From: Polydactylus sextarius
Taxonomy: Eukaryota; Chordata; Actinopteri; Polynemidae
Assembly (NCBI GenBank): GCA_016801845.1
Contig: CM028921.1
Location: forward strand, 15,069,275-15,133,274
Direction of reading: 5' to 3'
DNA length: 64,000 nucleotides
Shown one piece after another: positions 33,011-43,760 of this stretch (positions are counted from its first letter, which is position 1; every line of letters begins with the position of its first letter). The notes below the pieces were generated by a model that did no database searches, was not told where the DNA came from, and saw nothing but the letters and a program-made list of their open reading frames with translations. Position numbers and translations under genes: made by a program.

Positions 33011-33103
33011 CAGGATGCGGGGTGGGACAAATTGTCTTGTCTTCTCTGCGACCACTTCATTGTGTTATTATTAATAAACTGCATGCTGGCTGCAGTCTCT
33101 CTC

Positions 33104-33106
33104 TCT

Positions 33107-33152
<46 letters not shown>
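33104..33152. repeat. (GT)n(GA)n microsatellite
   Basis: GT repeats to about 33130, then GA repeats. It explains four short low-complexity frames on both strands. Confidence 0.95.
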
Positions 33153-33153
<1 letters not shown>

Positions 33154-33964
33154 AGAGGAAGAGAACAAAGTGCCTCTTTTGGAGACATGCCCCAACGGCC
33201 AAGTTCTGGTCGAGTTCCTCTATAATTACAACTACAAAGAGATTCAAAACAACAACTAGAAAATGCTTCCTTCCCAATGTCACACCCTCACCTGACTAAC
33301 TGCTGCCTGCAGCTCCACCCACAGAAGTTTTCTAATCAGGCAGCAACCTGAGAAACCTTTTTCTCCTTCCTGAACACAAAAACCTGACCAGCCTCAAGAT
33401 GGAGGCCCTGCGATTCCAACAAATGTTTGAAATGAAGCTGAGTGAAAGTGATATGTTAATGTTTTAGTAATGTATACTCTGTGTAGATGTGTTGATGTTG
33501 AATTAATGGTTGATCCAAATAGACCCCAAAGAGATGCAAAATGACCAAAATTACAAAACTACAATGAGGCAACAAGATAACAAAAATATGATATGCAAAA
33601 TTACCAGAGACTTGCTATACTAACTTAAAGAGATTACACAAATTTTGTCCCTGACAATAACAACAAGACAATTCCCCTGCTGGAAATTGCAAGAGTGATG
33701 CAGTGTGCTGTAGCAGTGTATGATAAGATGATATGATGATATGATACTATGTTGCTACAAATGCTTCAGTGCTATGATGATGCTACAGTAGTTTGACGCT
33801 ATGATACTACGATGCAAAAATTCAGCTTTTCAAGATAAAATAACTATGAAATTATTTGCGACTAATTATTAATTTCCTTTTTCACCTTGTTTTATCCTTT
33901 TTTCCTTTATTCTTGTCCTGTCCTTTTTCTATAACAGCATTTCATCTATTCACATTCATTTTCA
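33153..33964. other. Intergenic with minisatellite traces
   Basis: Contains ACAAAGAGA-type units at 33525-33620 and degenerate CTATGATGCTAC-like units at 33720-33810. No gene. Confidence 0.4.
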
Positions 33965-34090
33965 AAGGGGAGAATGTGGTGCAGTTTGCGGTTTCAAAAA
34001 TGATCAACCAGGATTTAAACTCACAGTCTGCTGCACCAAGGTCATGTGCATTAACCTCTGGGCCATCTGGCCGCACTTTTAAAGAACAAT
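33965..34090 (-). repeat. tRNA-derived SINE-like sequence, minus orientation
   Basis: On the minus strand TGGCCCAGAGGTTAATGC resembles a Pol III A box, and about 40 bases on, GAGTTTAAATCCTGG resembles a decayed B box (GGTTCGANTCC). The spacing fits a tRNA-derived SINE head, but no cloverleaf is intact, so it is not a tRNA gene. Confidence 0.4.
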
Positions 34091-35366
34091 CATGCACTCT
34101 ATATGAAGACTCAGGTGTGTGGATCTTGTAATCAGTACTCAAACAGGCAGAATCTGCCTTTACGTAGAGCTCGAACTACCGCTATTTTGAGTAAAGGAGA
34201 TTTTGACAATAATTTTTCACCATCAGTGCTACAAGGCTTTAGTGAACACATTGATGTATTTTTTTTGTTCCTTGTGTCAAAAATGTGGACAATAACAGCA
34301 AATTAAAACAACAGACATTTCTGCTTTTCTCGTTGAAACTTTCGCTGGATTAATATGGAAGCCTATTGGGCAGTTGGGCAGTACTCTTGTCACTTAGAGG
34401 CTGCTAATTCAAAAAACGTAAATGGTATCATTTAGATAAACACATTGTGTGTAACACAACAAATGTGACTACAACTTTGTAGTCACATCATACTTACACA
34501 GTAAAATTTGTAGCTGTGAGCATTGTGTAAAAAAAATCAGAGAATTTTGTGAAAGCTGTCTCCACTCTGCTGCACACTCTAGCATGAACATTCCATGGCA
34601 CATACACTCATCGTAAAGTGTGAAAAATTGATCATGGTTATTGATCTGTGACTGATCAAAAAGTTAGTGAAAGTATGCCAGAGCAGCAGATGTTTGTAAA
34701 ACCTTAAAACATTTTTTCACCTTTTCCCATGCAATCACAGTGGGAAATTTTCTGTGAATTTTTTGTGACTACATCGTGAAAAATTCACTTATGTACAACA
34801 AAAGTAATAGCATACCGAATCCAATCGAGCCACACGTTTTCTTGTATTATATGTCTGCGTGCAATCATTGGTTATTGGGTTATTGGTTTTCACCTCATCC
34901 TGTCTTTCTTCCATAATGAACTGTCGATGACTTGCTGATGTTACAATGCTATGATGTTACGATACTATGATGCTACAATGCTATGATGCTACAATACTAC
35001 TGTAGCATGAAATTTTGGCGACTAACGTCGGCAAAATTTCACTTTCAATCTCACCCTGTCCTTCTTCCATAATGAACTATGTGTGTGTGCCCACTATTGA
35101 CCCCTATAGCTTTGCTATAGAAGGGTTTATAGAGGGCTATGGAGCACAGCACCACTAATTAATAACATTTAGATCTGTAATAACACTTCCCTCCCTCTGT
35201 CTCGGGGGTTAAGTTCAAGAACCCCCCACAGAGGTAAAAATATCTGCAAAGTAGTAACCATATATTGATTCTGTACATGCATATACTGCATATATTACTG
35301 CATATATGACAACAAATGTGACAAATCCTTTAAATGTAACTCTCCTTTAAACATTGTGTTTTCTAT
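34091..35366. other. Intergenic with CTATGATGCTACAAT minisatellite
   Basis: At 34935-35000 a 15-16 bp unit (CTATGATGCTACAAT and variants) repeats about four to five times. The rest is unremarkable. Confidence 0.5.
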
Positions 35367-36619
35367 TAGGGGTGCAACGATGTGTATCTGGATCAAATCG
35401 TTCGATACAGTGGTCTTGGTTCGGTACGCTATGAATCGAACAATACGCAGTTTTATATAAATTTTATTAACTTGTGATGATGCACTCTGTGCTGAAAGCT
35501 CTGTTGTCCAGCGCAGATCAACTAAACTGCATTCAATAGCTGTGTTTCCACCAAGTAAGTTCATGGTAACGTTTAGGGGCTGGGAACTTTTTCCTCTCAC
35601 TAGGTCGTAGGTCTGTGTCTCCACCGAGGGTAAGACCCTGATCACATCCACCCGTTTTCTGTGAGTCAGTTAAAAGATGTTGGTGTCAGGAATGATGTGC
35701 TTCAGCGAGCAGTTTGGATTTCTCCTCTATTGTGACTTCACAATAGGGGAATTTGCATAGGACCATCCCTCACCTGCCAGCCCCCACCCACTAGATTAGC
35801 TGAATATCCGCCATTGTGGTGTGCTGCGTTTACGAGCATCGTGACGCCGAGCGCTGTGGCTGATAAAAGAAAGTCTTGTACAAAGTGTTCTGTGGCTCTA
35901 TTTTATTTTCCATGCTGTTCCAGCAACTCTCGGCTAGAATCGTGTGGTGTGTGGAACCTGTTCAGGACAGTACACAGCAGGATTAACCAGCAGACTTCGT
36001 CTGACGGAGGGATCTGTACCTACTGTCCGTGGCAAGTCAGCAGATAAGGTTAAGTAAGTACTTTCATATGAGTTTTGTGTTTCTCGCTTGTTAGCGTTTC
36101 ACCATTCAGCACAAGCTAACACTAACGCTATTGCTAATGCTAATGTCACTGCTAGCCCTGCACTGGCTTGGAGTGGTTTTCTCCAAACTGTAAATGTAGG
36201 GCACAGCTAATCGAATCATTTTATAGCTGGATAAATCTTAAATGTTGTTTAGACTTGAATTAGATATCGTCATGTTATCCACAATAGATGCGGGCGGTGT
36301 TTAAAGGCCGTTAGTCTGGGCTAACGTTAGCTGCTGTAGCGTCACGTTATAACATTACATAAAGTAAATGTACATTCCCCGTGGAACCCCACACTTCATT
36401 TATTTATTATCGTGTTTATCGAACACGAAGCATAACTGTGGTCTTCTGTCACTGCTGGTTCAGTCACTTTTTGACGGGTGTTGAGACCTCCGCTCTCAGC
36501 AGAGACCTCTGTCTGTTTACAAAGCTCCCTGTGGAGAGAGGGGATCGCGGTTTGTGTTTACGTCTTTTTGTGGAGTTTGTTTACTTGCTCACCTTGTTTG
36601 TAGCTTTAGCTGTGTTTGG

Positions 36620-36642
36620 TATATATATATATATATATATAT
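36620..36642. repeat. (TA)n microsatellite
   Basis: About eleven TA units inside the composite element. Confidence 0.9.
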
Positions 36643-37109
36643 GTTTGTTTTTTCTCTTTACTGTACAAGATGCTACCTGGCTGCTCTCCTTTGCAATGAG
36701 AACTCTGTATGGGGACCCTCTCTAGACCAGGGACCAGGGAGAGTGCAGGGTGAAACCCATCAAAACACAGGCAACATTCTGTAAGTTATATATTTTTTAT
36801 TTTTCAACAATAAAGGACCTGTACATTATATTACATTATCTGTACATATACTATTGCACTTCAGTATCTTTAAACTAAACAAAACAATAAATAAATAAAA
36901 AACTGAACAATGAAATACTTGTGAAACTATGTACATACTTACAGAAGTGTTTGTGATTGTCAAATTGAGTACATGGAAGACTTGGGCCTCATCATGGGAC
37001 AGGTCTCTGTGGAACCAGCAGCCTACAGGGACGAAATCCTGAAAATACACATCCCTGATGACCTGTCTTCAGAGTATGAGCATCCAGAGAAGAAGGAGGT
37101 GATCGTCAA

Positions 37110-37282
37110 CTACGTGTCTCCCTTTAATCGATGGGAGGAGGTCTGAAGTCAACATATTGTCCTTGGCTGTCAGGAAACTCCTGACGAACACGCAGGACCA
37201 CACACACGACAGCATGACGAACCTTATCCTGCGTCCAAGGAATCCCCAACACCAACTCACAAAACTCTTGTAGGCAAGATAC
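37110..37282 (-). pseudogene. P2X7 C-terminal-like exon remnant of a transposon
   Basis: On the minus strand TTGTTACAG precedes an exon reading YLAYKSFVSWCWGFLGRRIR then FVMLSCV, similar to the Cys-rich P2X7-receptor C-terminal-type domain that occurs as multicopy 'P2X purinoceptor 7-like' frames in fish genomes (pattern Y-x-x-F-V-x-W-x-W-G-F-L-G-R-x-x-R-x-V-x-x-S-C-V). After the SCV the similarity continues in another frame (VVLRVRQEFPDSQG), showing a frameshift. The protein's function in these elements is not known to me. It is a repeat-borne pseudogene, not a P2X receptor gene: there are no channel transmembrane segments. Confidence 0.5.
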
Positions 37283-38065
37283 CTGTAACAACTAAAAGTT
37301 GAACGTTGTGTTAGTTAGCACGTTAAATAATCTGTCAGTTTTCTACAATTGTCACATTGTCACACACAAGGTGGCTGAAAATATGGTTTTGCTTTGTGTA
37401 ATAAATATTTTTTGTTATTTCTAAATGTGTGTATGTTTGATACCAGCTGTATTTGCAGATAATAGCTACACATAATAAGAAAGAAACCAATCCTTCTGGG
37501 GCACTGTCCAATTATATAAGTATTAGTATGTAAGGTCTTCAGTGACTTATGAACACAAAAAAAGTAAAACAAATCGTTTGCTGACAAACACAGTATGTTG
37601 TCATAGATTTGTCATAAATACTGGTAAAAACTAAGTAGCTGTAAAGCCCCACAGTCAGCTCTGTAGAGGTTGAATGCATTGGAAGAGAATAAAGAGCTGC
37701 TGCAGACGTCGTTTAACCTATTATGTATAATGTAAGGTGAGTGCTATGCTAACAGACTAGCATATTTATAAATGGCAGGATATATAAAACAGAAAAATCT
37801 AATTGAGTTGTGAGCTTTGGGAAGTTTCAAATGCAAGCAAACGTAAAAGAATTTAAGATATTGTAAAGAGACTGGCATTATGTCAAAAATTAAGGAACAT
37901 TAAATAGTTTATGTGCAACAGTCTGAACAGTAGGTTATAGTCTGACGGAGGTGGACTAACGAGAACATGGTTACTGTTGCTAACAGATTTAAGTAGCAAA
38001 GCTACTGAGTTGCGGTGAATGTATCGTGATTAATTTATCACAACAGATTAAAAAAGTTGACTTAC

Positions 38066-38178
38066 CGTTCAGAAACTGCTTGCTACGTTTGTGGTGTTTG
38101 TGCCGCTGGTTCCTCTTCTTCTGGGTCCGACTCAGGGTCAAATATATTGAGCTGGAGAGCGTCTCTGTTTTCTGCCAT
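38066..38178 (-). pseudogene. First exon of P2X7-like transposon gene, with stop
   Basis: The minus strand has ATG at 38178-38176 in the context GAAAATGGCAG, an acidic N-terminus MAENRDALQLNIFDPESDPE followed by EEEEP, an in-frame TAG at 38085-38083, then QAVSE and a donor GAACG|GTAAG at 38065. The acidic 'FDPESDPE' start and position fit the N-terminus of the same multicopy P2X7-like gene. The stop makes this copy non-functional. The middle Cys-rich exon was not found. Confidence 0.45.
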
Positions 38179-38671
38179 TTTCACTAGCATTAAATGACCA
38201 GCATAAAGTGGGACAGGTGGGGCGTGGCTAGCAGCGGCTCATTTGCATAAAAGTGACAGCCCTAAAACAGCTCAATTTGAAAGAGACTGAAATTAACAAG
38301 AATAGAGTTGCTGGGATCTAATTATGTGAGAGTGATATTGTGAAAAAAACTTAAAGAAAATGTTTTGTATAGACCATATAGACCTATTCTAACTTGTTTA
38401 AAAAGAGGTATAATATGTCTCCTTTAACATTGTGTTTAGTGTTGGAAAAAATAAATTAAATAATTTGTAGCGGTGTTGATTCACACATTGATGTATGTGA
38501 AACACTGTGATCATTTTGAGTTGAAACAAATGTTGGTAATTTCAATAAACTACAAGTTAAAAAAGACATGGACATTTCTCTTTTTTGTATCGTAAAAATA
38601 TTGAACCGTGACACTTAAGCATTGAACTGAATCGAACTATAAATTTTGTGTATTGTTGCACCCCTAATACA

Positions 38672-38712
<41 letters not shown>
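38672..38712. repeat. (AC)n microsatellite
   Basis: About twenty AC units directly after the hAT-type terminus. Confidence 0.95.
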
Positions 38713-38715
<3 letters not shown>

Positions 38716-39189
38716 GATCTGGAACATTTGAAGCTTATGGAGGGATTTGTGGGGGAGGCCAAAGAGGAGAGAGTTATAGTAATTGATAAGGGAGTCAACA
38801 AGGCTGTGAACCAGGATGGACGTGGTGTGGGATTTTGAACTGATGCATCAGAAACATTGGCTTCAGCCAGGGAGCTGCTGGAAGTGAGGTTGGCGTCTGC
38901 ATAGTTAGATAACAGCAGCTGCGTGGAGCCCACATCCCACTGAAACATCATGTTTGCTGCTAAGACCAAATAGCAGTGTAATGAGAGTCGATGTTAAGAC
39001 CTCCCCTGAGTTTTACTGAAAACAAAATGAAATCTTCACCTTCTCACTCCTCAGTCACTGAGGTCCTCTGAGGTGAAACTGGACACCTCGGGTCGCTGCT
39101 ACATAATCACTACAAGCTTATGTCCCATCATCATTTAGCACTGTTGAGCGGCAGAAGAAGTAATGCCATCCTGTATTTTTTCAAGGCAG
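38713..39189. other. Intergenic, nothing recognised
   Basis: The minus-strand frame at 38969-38712 is Ser/Thr-rich. Its reverse-strand sequence (TTGTGGGGGAGGCCAAAGAG, TCAACAAGGCTGTGAACCAG) hints at a decayed repeat, but no domain can be named. Confidence 0.35.
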
Positions 39190-39500
39190 AGTAAAGCTGC
39201 AGCTGCTGTTGCCTCACAGCAGGATGGTCCTAGTTTTGACTCCCAGGTCGGGTGCAGCGGCTTACTCTGTGAAATGTTCTCCCTGTGAATGCTCCTCCTG
39301 GGAGCTCTGGGTTCCTCCCACCGCCAAAATATATAGGTGAATTGAGCATTCTAAAGCCTGTGGGTGTGGATGTGAGCGTGAATTGTTGGTTGTCTGTATA
39401 TGTGGCCCTCGAACGAGCTGCTGACCATCCAGGGTGTACCCTTCCTTTGCCCGTAATTAGCTGGGATAGGCTCCAAAGAGTATTTTTACTTTTACGAGGG
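39190..39500 (+). repeat. tRNA-like fish dispersed repeat, long copy
   Basis: Contains the sequence of blocks GTTGCCTCACAGCAGGATGG, TTTGACTCCCAGGTC, TGTTCTCCCTGTGAATGC, GGGTTCCTCCCACCGCC, GTGAGCGTGAATTGTTG and TAGCTGGGATAGGCTCCA, in the order of the common teleost repeat seen truncated at 24055 and 29605. Short frames across it are not genes. Confidence 0.7.
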
Positions 39501-40389
39501 TCAAATTAATATTTCTTTCTCCAGTAGTCCTGGTGTTAAATGGAAGAAATATAAACGGAACAAATAATTTAGTGAGGTAGGTGTTGTACCAGACCATAGC
39601 AGTGCAAAAACATCTGTTTAAGTGAGAGCACACTGCTCCTCAGCACCCAGCCTACTGGCCGCTGCACCTCCATTTAATTGGCTGTCAAAAATAACACCCT
39701 GCTCATCCTTCAGTTCTGCCTCGGAGCAGGAACCCAGGGGACGAAACTGCCACGTGCATGTGGTGAAAACTGTGCGTGGGTCTCACTGCTGCCGTGCGAC
39801 CTCTTCTTCACTGCAATGCGTTCTCTCTCTCTGTCAGTGTGGGCTGGCAACTCCATCTTTATGTAAAACCTATGTGGGATGGAGCACGCTGCAGAGTCAG
39901 GCTTCAGAAATGAGATCCAAGTGAGAGACAGGCTGTAGAGGAGACACTGTTCTTCTTATGTTCGCTGTATGTTAATGTGTTTCTATTTGATAGGTCAAAA
40001 CCACTGCCCAGTACTTCTCTTGGTCTCAAAGTGTGGTGGGACAGTTTATGGACACCAGTTTATTAACCTCCTTTACCATGGAGGCCTCTTCTTTCTTTCT
40101 TCATCAGGCTCTGTTACTTAGTCACTAAACTTTTATTGGTTCTGGGGCATGATGTAAATCCTGCAAGTGCATCCAGATGTCCAGTCATGATCAGGAAGTG
40201 GGGCCAGTCTCATCTGTCAGTCATGATATCTCTGCCTGCTTTTAAAACATCACTAATTCAAAACAAGCTGATGAGAAATATGAAGACTTCAGACTTGACA
40301 TCAGTGTGATAAAAACTACATAATATCACAGAACCTTTTATTTAATGAGAACTGATGATTTAATTTGGATCATGTCCCATGTTCCTCCT
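39501..40389. other. Intergenic, nothing recognised
   Basis: Two overlapping plus-strand frames (39622-39924) lack domains and splice context. No clear element. Confidence 0.4.
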
Positions 40390-40650
40390 GAGGGACATGG
40401 GACAGGAGGTAGAATAGGTTGTTAAAGGTATATTGGTCTGCATATCAAAGTGTCCTTGGGCAAGATACTGAACCTTAAATTTGCCCTAGATGACAAGTTC
40501 TATTTTGTGTAAATGTGTGCGAATGCAAGAGGCACACAGTAAATAGATAAATGGGATCTGTAGTGTAAAACGCTTTAAGTGGTTTCAAAAGATGAAAAAT
40601 TGCTATATAAATGTAGTCAATTTAACATCTGCTATGTTATGAAAGGGGCA
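40390..40650 (+). repeat. Fish dispersed repeat (SINE-like tail)
   Basis: AAGTGTCCTTGGGCAAGATA with CTGAACC, GTGTAAAACGCTTTAAGTGG and TTGCTATATAAATGTAGTCA in this order are a familiar teleost interspersed repeat. Confidence 0.6.
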
Positions 40651-41105
40651 GGGCTCAAATCCCATACTACAACCAGCTAACAACTTGTGATTTGGCTTTA
40701 CTTCACTGGGGAGCTGTCATGTTATCATTGTTGTTATCCTCACATTTCTCTTTGTCTTCATGTACCTGTCTGTCTGTCTGTGAACACTTCATCAGGACCA
40801 CCAGTCTGATCATTTTTTACAGCAAGAGCGTCTTTTACTCTCCAAACACTGCCTATATAAAATGGTTTTACTAAAAAGTGTGCTGTGTAACCTTATTTAC
40901 CAACTTTTGTTTTTTCATCACTGTACAGATGCACAAGGCTTTCATTATTTTTTTTTTTATTACCACCACTACTACTAACAATAATTGATATAATGGCTCT
41001 GGCCTTTCCCTGCTCCTACTGTTTCCTCTCCTACTTCGGCTTCAGCCCTGTTTCCTTTTCTCCTATTTTTTTAGACCCCTTACCTCCTGCACAGCCTCAA
41101 AAGAA

Positions 41106-41119
41106 CCAGCAGGTGGCAG
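41106..41119 (+). promoter_or_regulatory. CTCF-type motif upstream of dgkz
   Basis: CCAGCAGGTGGCAG fits CCASYAGRKGGCRS at all 14 positions and lies about 0.7 kb upstream of the coding start, just 5' of the candidate promoter. Binding is inferred. Confidence 0.45.
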
Positions 41120-41164
41120 AGGTGTTCATGTCTACCTCTAAGCCAATCGGAGCCTGAGGAGCTG

Positions 41165-41250
41165 TGAGGTGGGCGGACAACAGGAGAAAAAAGAGAGGGA
41201 GCGCCACAGGGCTGAGATAAAAGTAAAGTGGGCAGAACAGTAAAGGCACT
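41165..41250 (+). promoter_or_regulatory. Candidate dgkz core promoter
   Basis: A GC box GGGCGG at 41171-41176 is followed by GATAAAAGTAAAG (TATA-like) at 41216-41228, which would place a start near 41245-41250. Spacing is plausible, but no direct evidence exists. Alternative first exons of this gene elsewhere are expected from the mammalian gene. Confidence 0.3.
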
Positions 41251-41821
41251 CGTCTCCTGAAGACAGAAAGCAAAACTGTTGGGTCTGAGGAGCTAAAGGT
41301 TGCAAAGAGGAAGCGCAGAAGGAGCCGGACTTCTGCTACTGCTTGAGTTGATCCTCTCAGGAGCAGAGCTGCAAACTTCCTGGATATTGTGAGTGAACTA
41401 TGGGTAAAGAGAGGAGCATGAGGTGGAGAGAGGCTTCCTCAGGCTGGGAGGGTTAGGAGAAGGAAGGAAATAAGGAAGCCAGTTGAGAGAAAAGCAGTCC
41501 CCCACCCCCAAAGCCTCTCTACTCTACCTCCCCCCTTGGCCTCTCCTTCCTACCTTAGCTGTCAGTGTCAGAGAGTTGTATGGTCGTGAGCTGCTGCTGT
41601 TTCCTGGTGTGAAGAGAAGCTAAGAAACAGCACAGAGACTCTCGGCTGCGCTTCCTGTGTTTGAGGCTTTAAGTTGAATTGAGTGGAAACCGTTGGAATG
41701 GCTGCCCGCCGTTTGGGCCGTGTGGGCTGTTAGATGACCCTAGACCAGCTGTGAATGGATGAAAAACAACAGCAGCAGCAGAGACAGAGAGCGAGGGAAA
41801 GGGGGACTGGCCGAGGGAGCC
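41250..41821 (+). other. dgkz: Candidate dgkz 5' UTR with possible 170-bp intron
   Basis: A good donor TATT|GTGAGTGAAC (GT at 41389) and a strong acceptor, a C/T-rich tract ending CCTTAG at 41558, could remove 41389-41558. Upstream ATGs remain: one at 41755 opens an overlapping frame (MDEKQQQQQ...), and one at 41759 is in frame with the main start but has a weak Kozak context. Both could lower translation or add 21 residues. Confidence 0.35.
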
Positions 41822-42018
41822 ATGGATCATCATCATCAGCAGCCTGAGGACGAGCAGCTGTCTCATCAGGATGGAGCAGAGCAGCCCCCCAACCCTGTTG
41901 CCTCCTCCTCCTCCACCACTTCGTCCTCCTGCAACACAGAGGCGCCCTCAGCGCCCTTGGCACCCCGCTGTCACCACACCAGCAGAACTTTCACTGGCCT
42001 GCGGATCTTCTGCAGGAG
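41822..42018 (+). CDS. dgkz: dgkz first coding exon (diacylglycerol kinase zeta)
   Basis: ATG at 41822 in an excellent context (GGAGCCATGG) encodes a 65-residue, His/Gln/Ser/Pro-rich leader: MDHHHQQPEDEQLSHQDGAE..., ending SRTFTGLRIFCR plus two bases (AG) before a GTCAGT donor at 42019. The short DGKZ isoform's first exon likewise is a low-complexity leader ending RRFPGLRLFGHRK with the splice falling in the same codon, so GLRIFCR(R)|K aligns in both sequence and phase. The neighbourhood (phf21a divergently upstream) matches the mammalian order. DGK zeta phosphorylates diacylglycerol to phosphatidic acid; C1, catalytic, MARCKS-like and ankyrin parts lie in later exons beyond this window. Assignment rests on about 12 residues plus synteny, so it could be another gene with a similar leader. 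Confidence 0.6.
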
Positions 42019-43760
42019 GTCAGTTTCTTCTCCCTCACACTCACACAGTGGCTTGGTTAGAGTCAAAACACTTTTTACAATTTTCTCTAAGAAACAAAAA
42101 ACGTGTTTCTGCAATCCTTTCCATGAAAAAACAACAACAAAAAACTGTGGGTCATTCATCCAGAGTATGAGACCTGCTGCTGCGGCACAGGAAGTGATTC
42201 GATGTAGTTTGACATGTTTCCACTTCACAATGAAGATCTGAGATGTGTACTTGACTCCTCTCGTTACATGTGGAAACAGGACATCACGGTGGTGTTGACC
42301 TTTTCAATTAGACTTTCAGAGAGAGGTTGTTCAACAAACATGATCATTTCATTTATTGATAAACTTGACAATACATTGTTTTTGTCTTCCTTATAATTAC
42401 AATGCAACATGTTTCCTAAATGTCAAAGAAACTGATTATTCAGTTGTCTACATGCAGCTTTTATTTATTCAGTGTAAAACCCTGAGTCCTTATTGCTCCC
42501 TTTCTTATATGTAAATGACTGATTGGGACAAACATCTTTGCAATAAGTTCACTGCTGAATGAGAACAGTATGCCTAAAAGCCCTCACACTCAATCGTCAG
42601 CTATAGTTTTAGCCTACAGAAAACTTGAGCTGCTGCTTTGTTTGGTATTTTTACTTTTAGGTAAAGGATCTGAAAATTTATTCCACTGCCAAAAATGACA
42701 TATTAGATCAAACTGACTAACCAAATGAGGCAGCAGTGAATTATCTGTCCCCTGTGTTATGTCATCTAAAATGAGTCTTTGTCTATGGAGTCTGTTGTTT
42801 TTTGAAAAGAGCAATCTAGCATTTGTTTCAGGTTAAACAAAACATGTTACTCTCTTACAAAAAGCACTCTCTCTGTAGTAGTCTCATCCAAAATATTGTC
42901 TCACACTTACTGAATTGCTTTTAGTAGACCTCCACCATATTAGATAACAGCAGTGGTAGTGGACTGATTGTAAAGGTTTTTGTCCTAGTTGATCATTTAC
43001 ATCAAAGTACATTCAAAAGATAGTCTTTAAGAGTTAAAAAATATTATTTATATATCATTTTAACTTGTGAAAACAATGTGTCACTTTCCTGTGGTAATGA
43101 ATAATATAAAGACACAGTGGTGGTTTAAAAACCACTGTAAAACTGCAAACAACAGCTCAGGCGTTTATTTTCCTCCACCACATTAGATAACAGCAGTGGT
43201 AGTGGCAGCTCAATGTAGACCTGTCTTTTTAAAAAGTACGCATAGCCCTGTTCATGTCCTAGACTTGTGGTGTAAGTGGTATCAGAGTGGGACCGGAGTG
43301 AGATGGAGAGATCGCTTGGTCTTTGGATAACTGGTTTTCATGGCTGTGGGTCTGGGATTGACAGGTATGTCACATGTTAACCTGACGGTGGTAAACCTGT
43401 GCAATGGTAGAGCAAGTGGGACTACAACACTGTAATGTCTTTTTTTCTGCCACCATTTGTCTTGTAGGAGCTGGAGTTATGTTGGTCAGTGAGATGTTTT
43501 CAGTGATGCTTTACTGTCTAGTGTGCCTCTACCAAAAATGTGAATCCTGATAGAACAAATGACTACACACACAGAGTCCTGTTCTGTGCAAGTTTTGTTG
43601 TGTACTGTTGCAAAGTTCTTGCTAACTGTGAGAAATGTTGGATTACAGGGTGTCTCGTTACGAGGTCTTTACTGAACTTTGTAAACATGGCTTGATGCAT
43701 TTTATGACATTTGGCAATTACAGCGTTGCAGTCCCACTTACTCTACCCCTGCACATCACA
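42019..43760. other. dgkz intron 1, proximal part
   Basis: No exon seen. CCTCCACCATATTAGATAAC at 42929 recurs as CCTCCACCACATTAGATAAC at about 43173, both followed by AGCAGTGGTAGTGG: a local repeat of about 240-bp spacing. Confidence 0.45.

Larger units (their letters stand above)
35367..38666 (-). mobile_element. Composite hAT-ended element with nested P2X7-like transposon
   Basis: The outer ends TAGGGGTGCAACGATG and TATTGTTGCACCCCTA are inverted repeats typical of fish hAT elements; sub-terminal GAATCGAAC/ATCGAAC motifs occur at both ends. No 8-bp duplication is visible. Inside, on the minus strand, lies a second element whose 5' end begins TTAAAGGAGACATATTATAC at 38428 and which carries P2X7-like coding remnants (separate entries). 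The partner terminus of that inner element was not found. CTCCTTTAAACATTGTGTTT at 35342 and CTCCTTTAACATTGTGTTTA near 38418 are direct repeats, so the join has a more complex history than simple nesting. Confidence 0.55.

Noticed and set aside
33965..34090. Possible tRNA gene on the minus strand
   Set aside because: A-box-like and B-box-like motifs are present but no intact cloverleaf or anticodon stem; better as a SINE-like head.
35367..38666. A real P2X7 receptor gene
   Set aside because: Only a Cys/Trp-rich C-terminal-like piece and an acidic leader occur, inside transposon ends, with a stop and a frameshift and no channel segments.
41759..42241. Full 160-codon plus-strand frame reading on past 42018
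   Set aside because: The frame beyond 42018 runs through a GTCAGT splice donor into intronic sequence; only the part from 41822 to 42018 is taken as coding.
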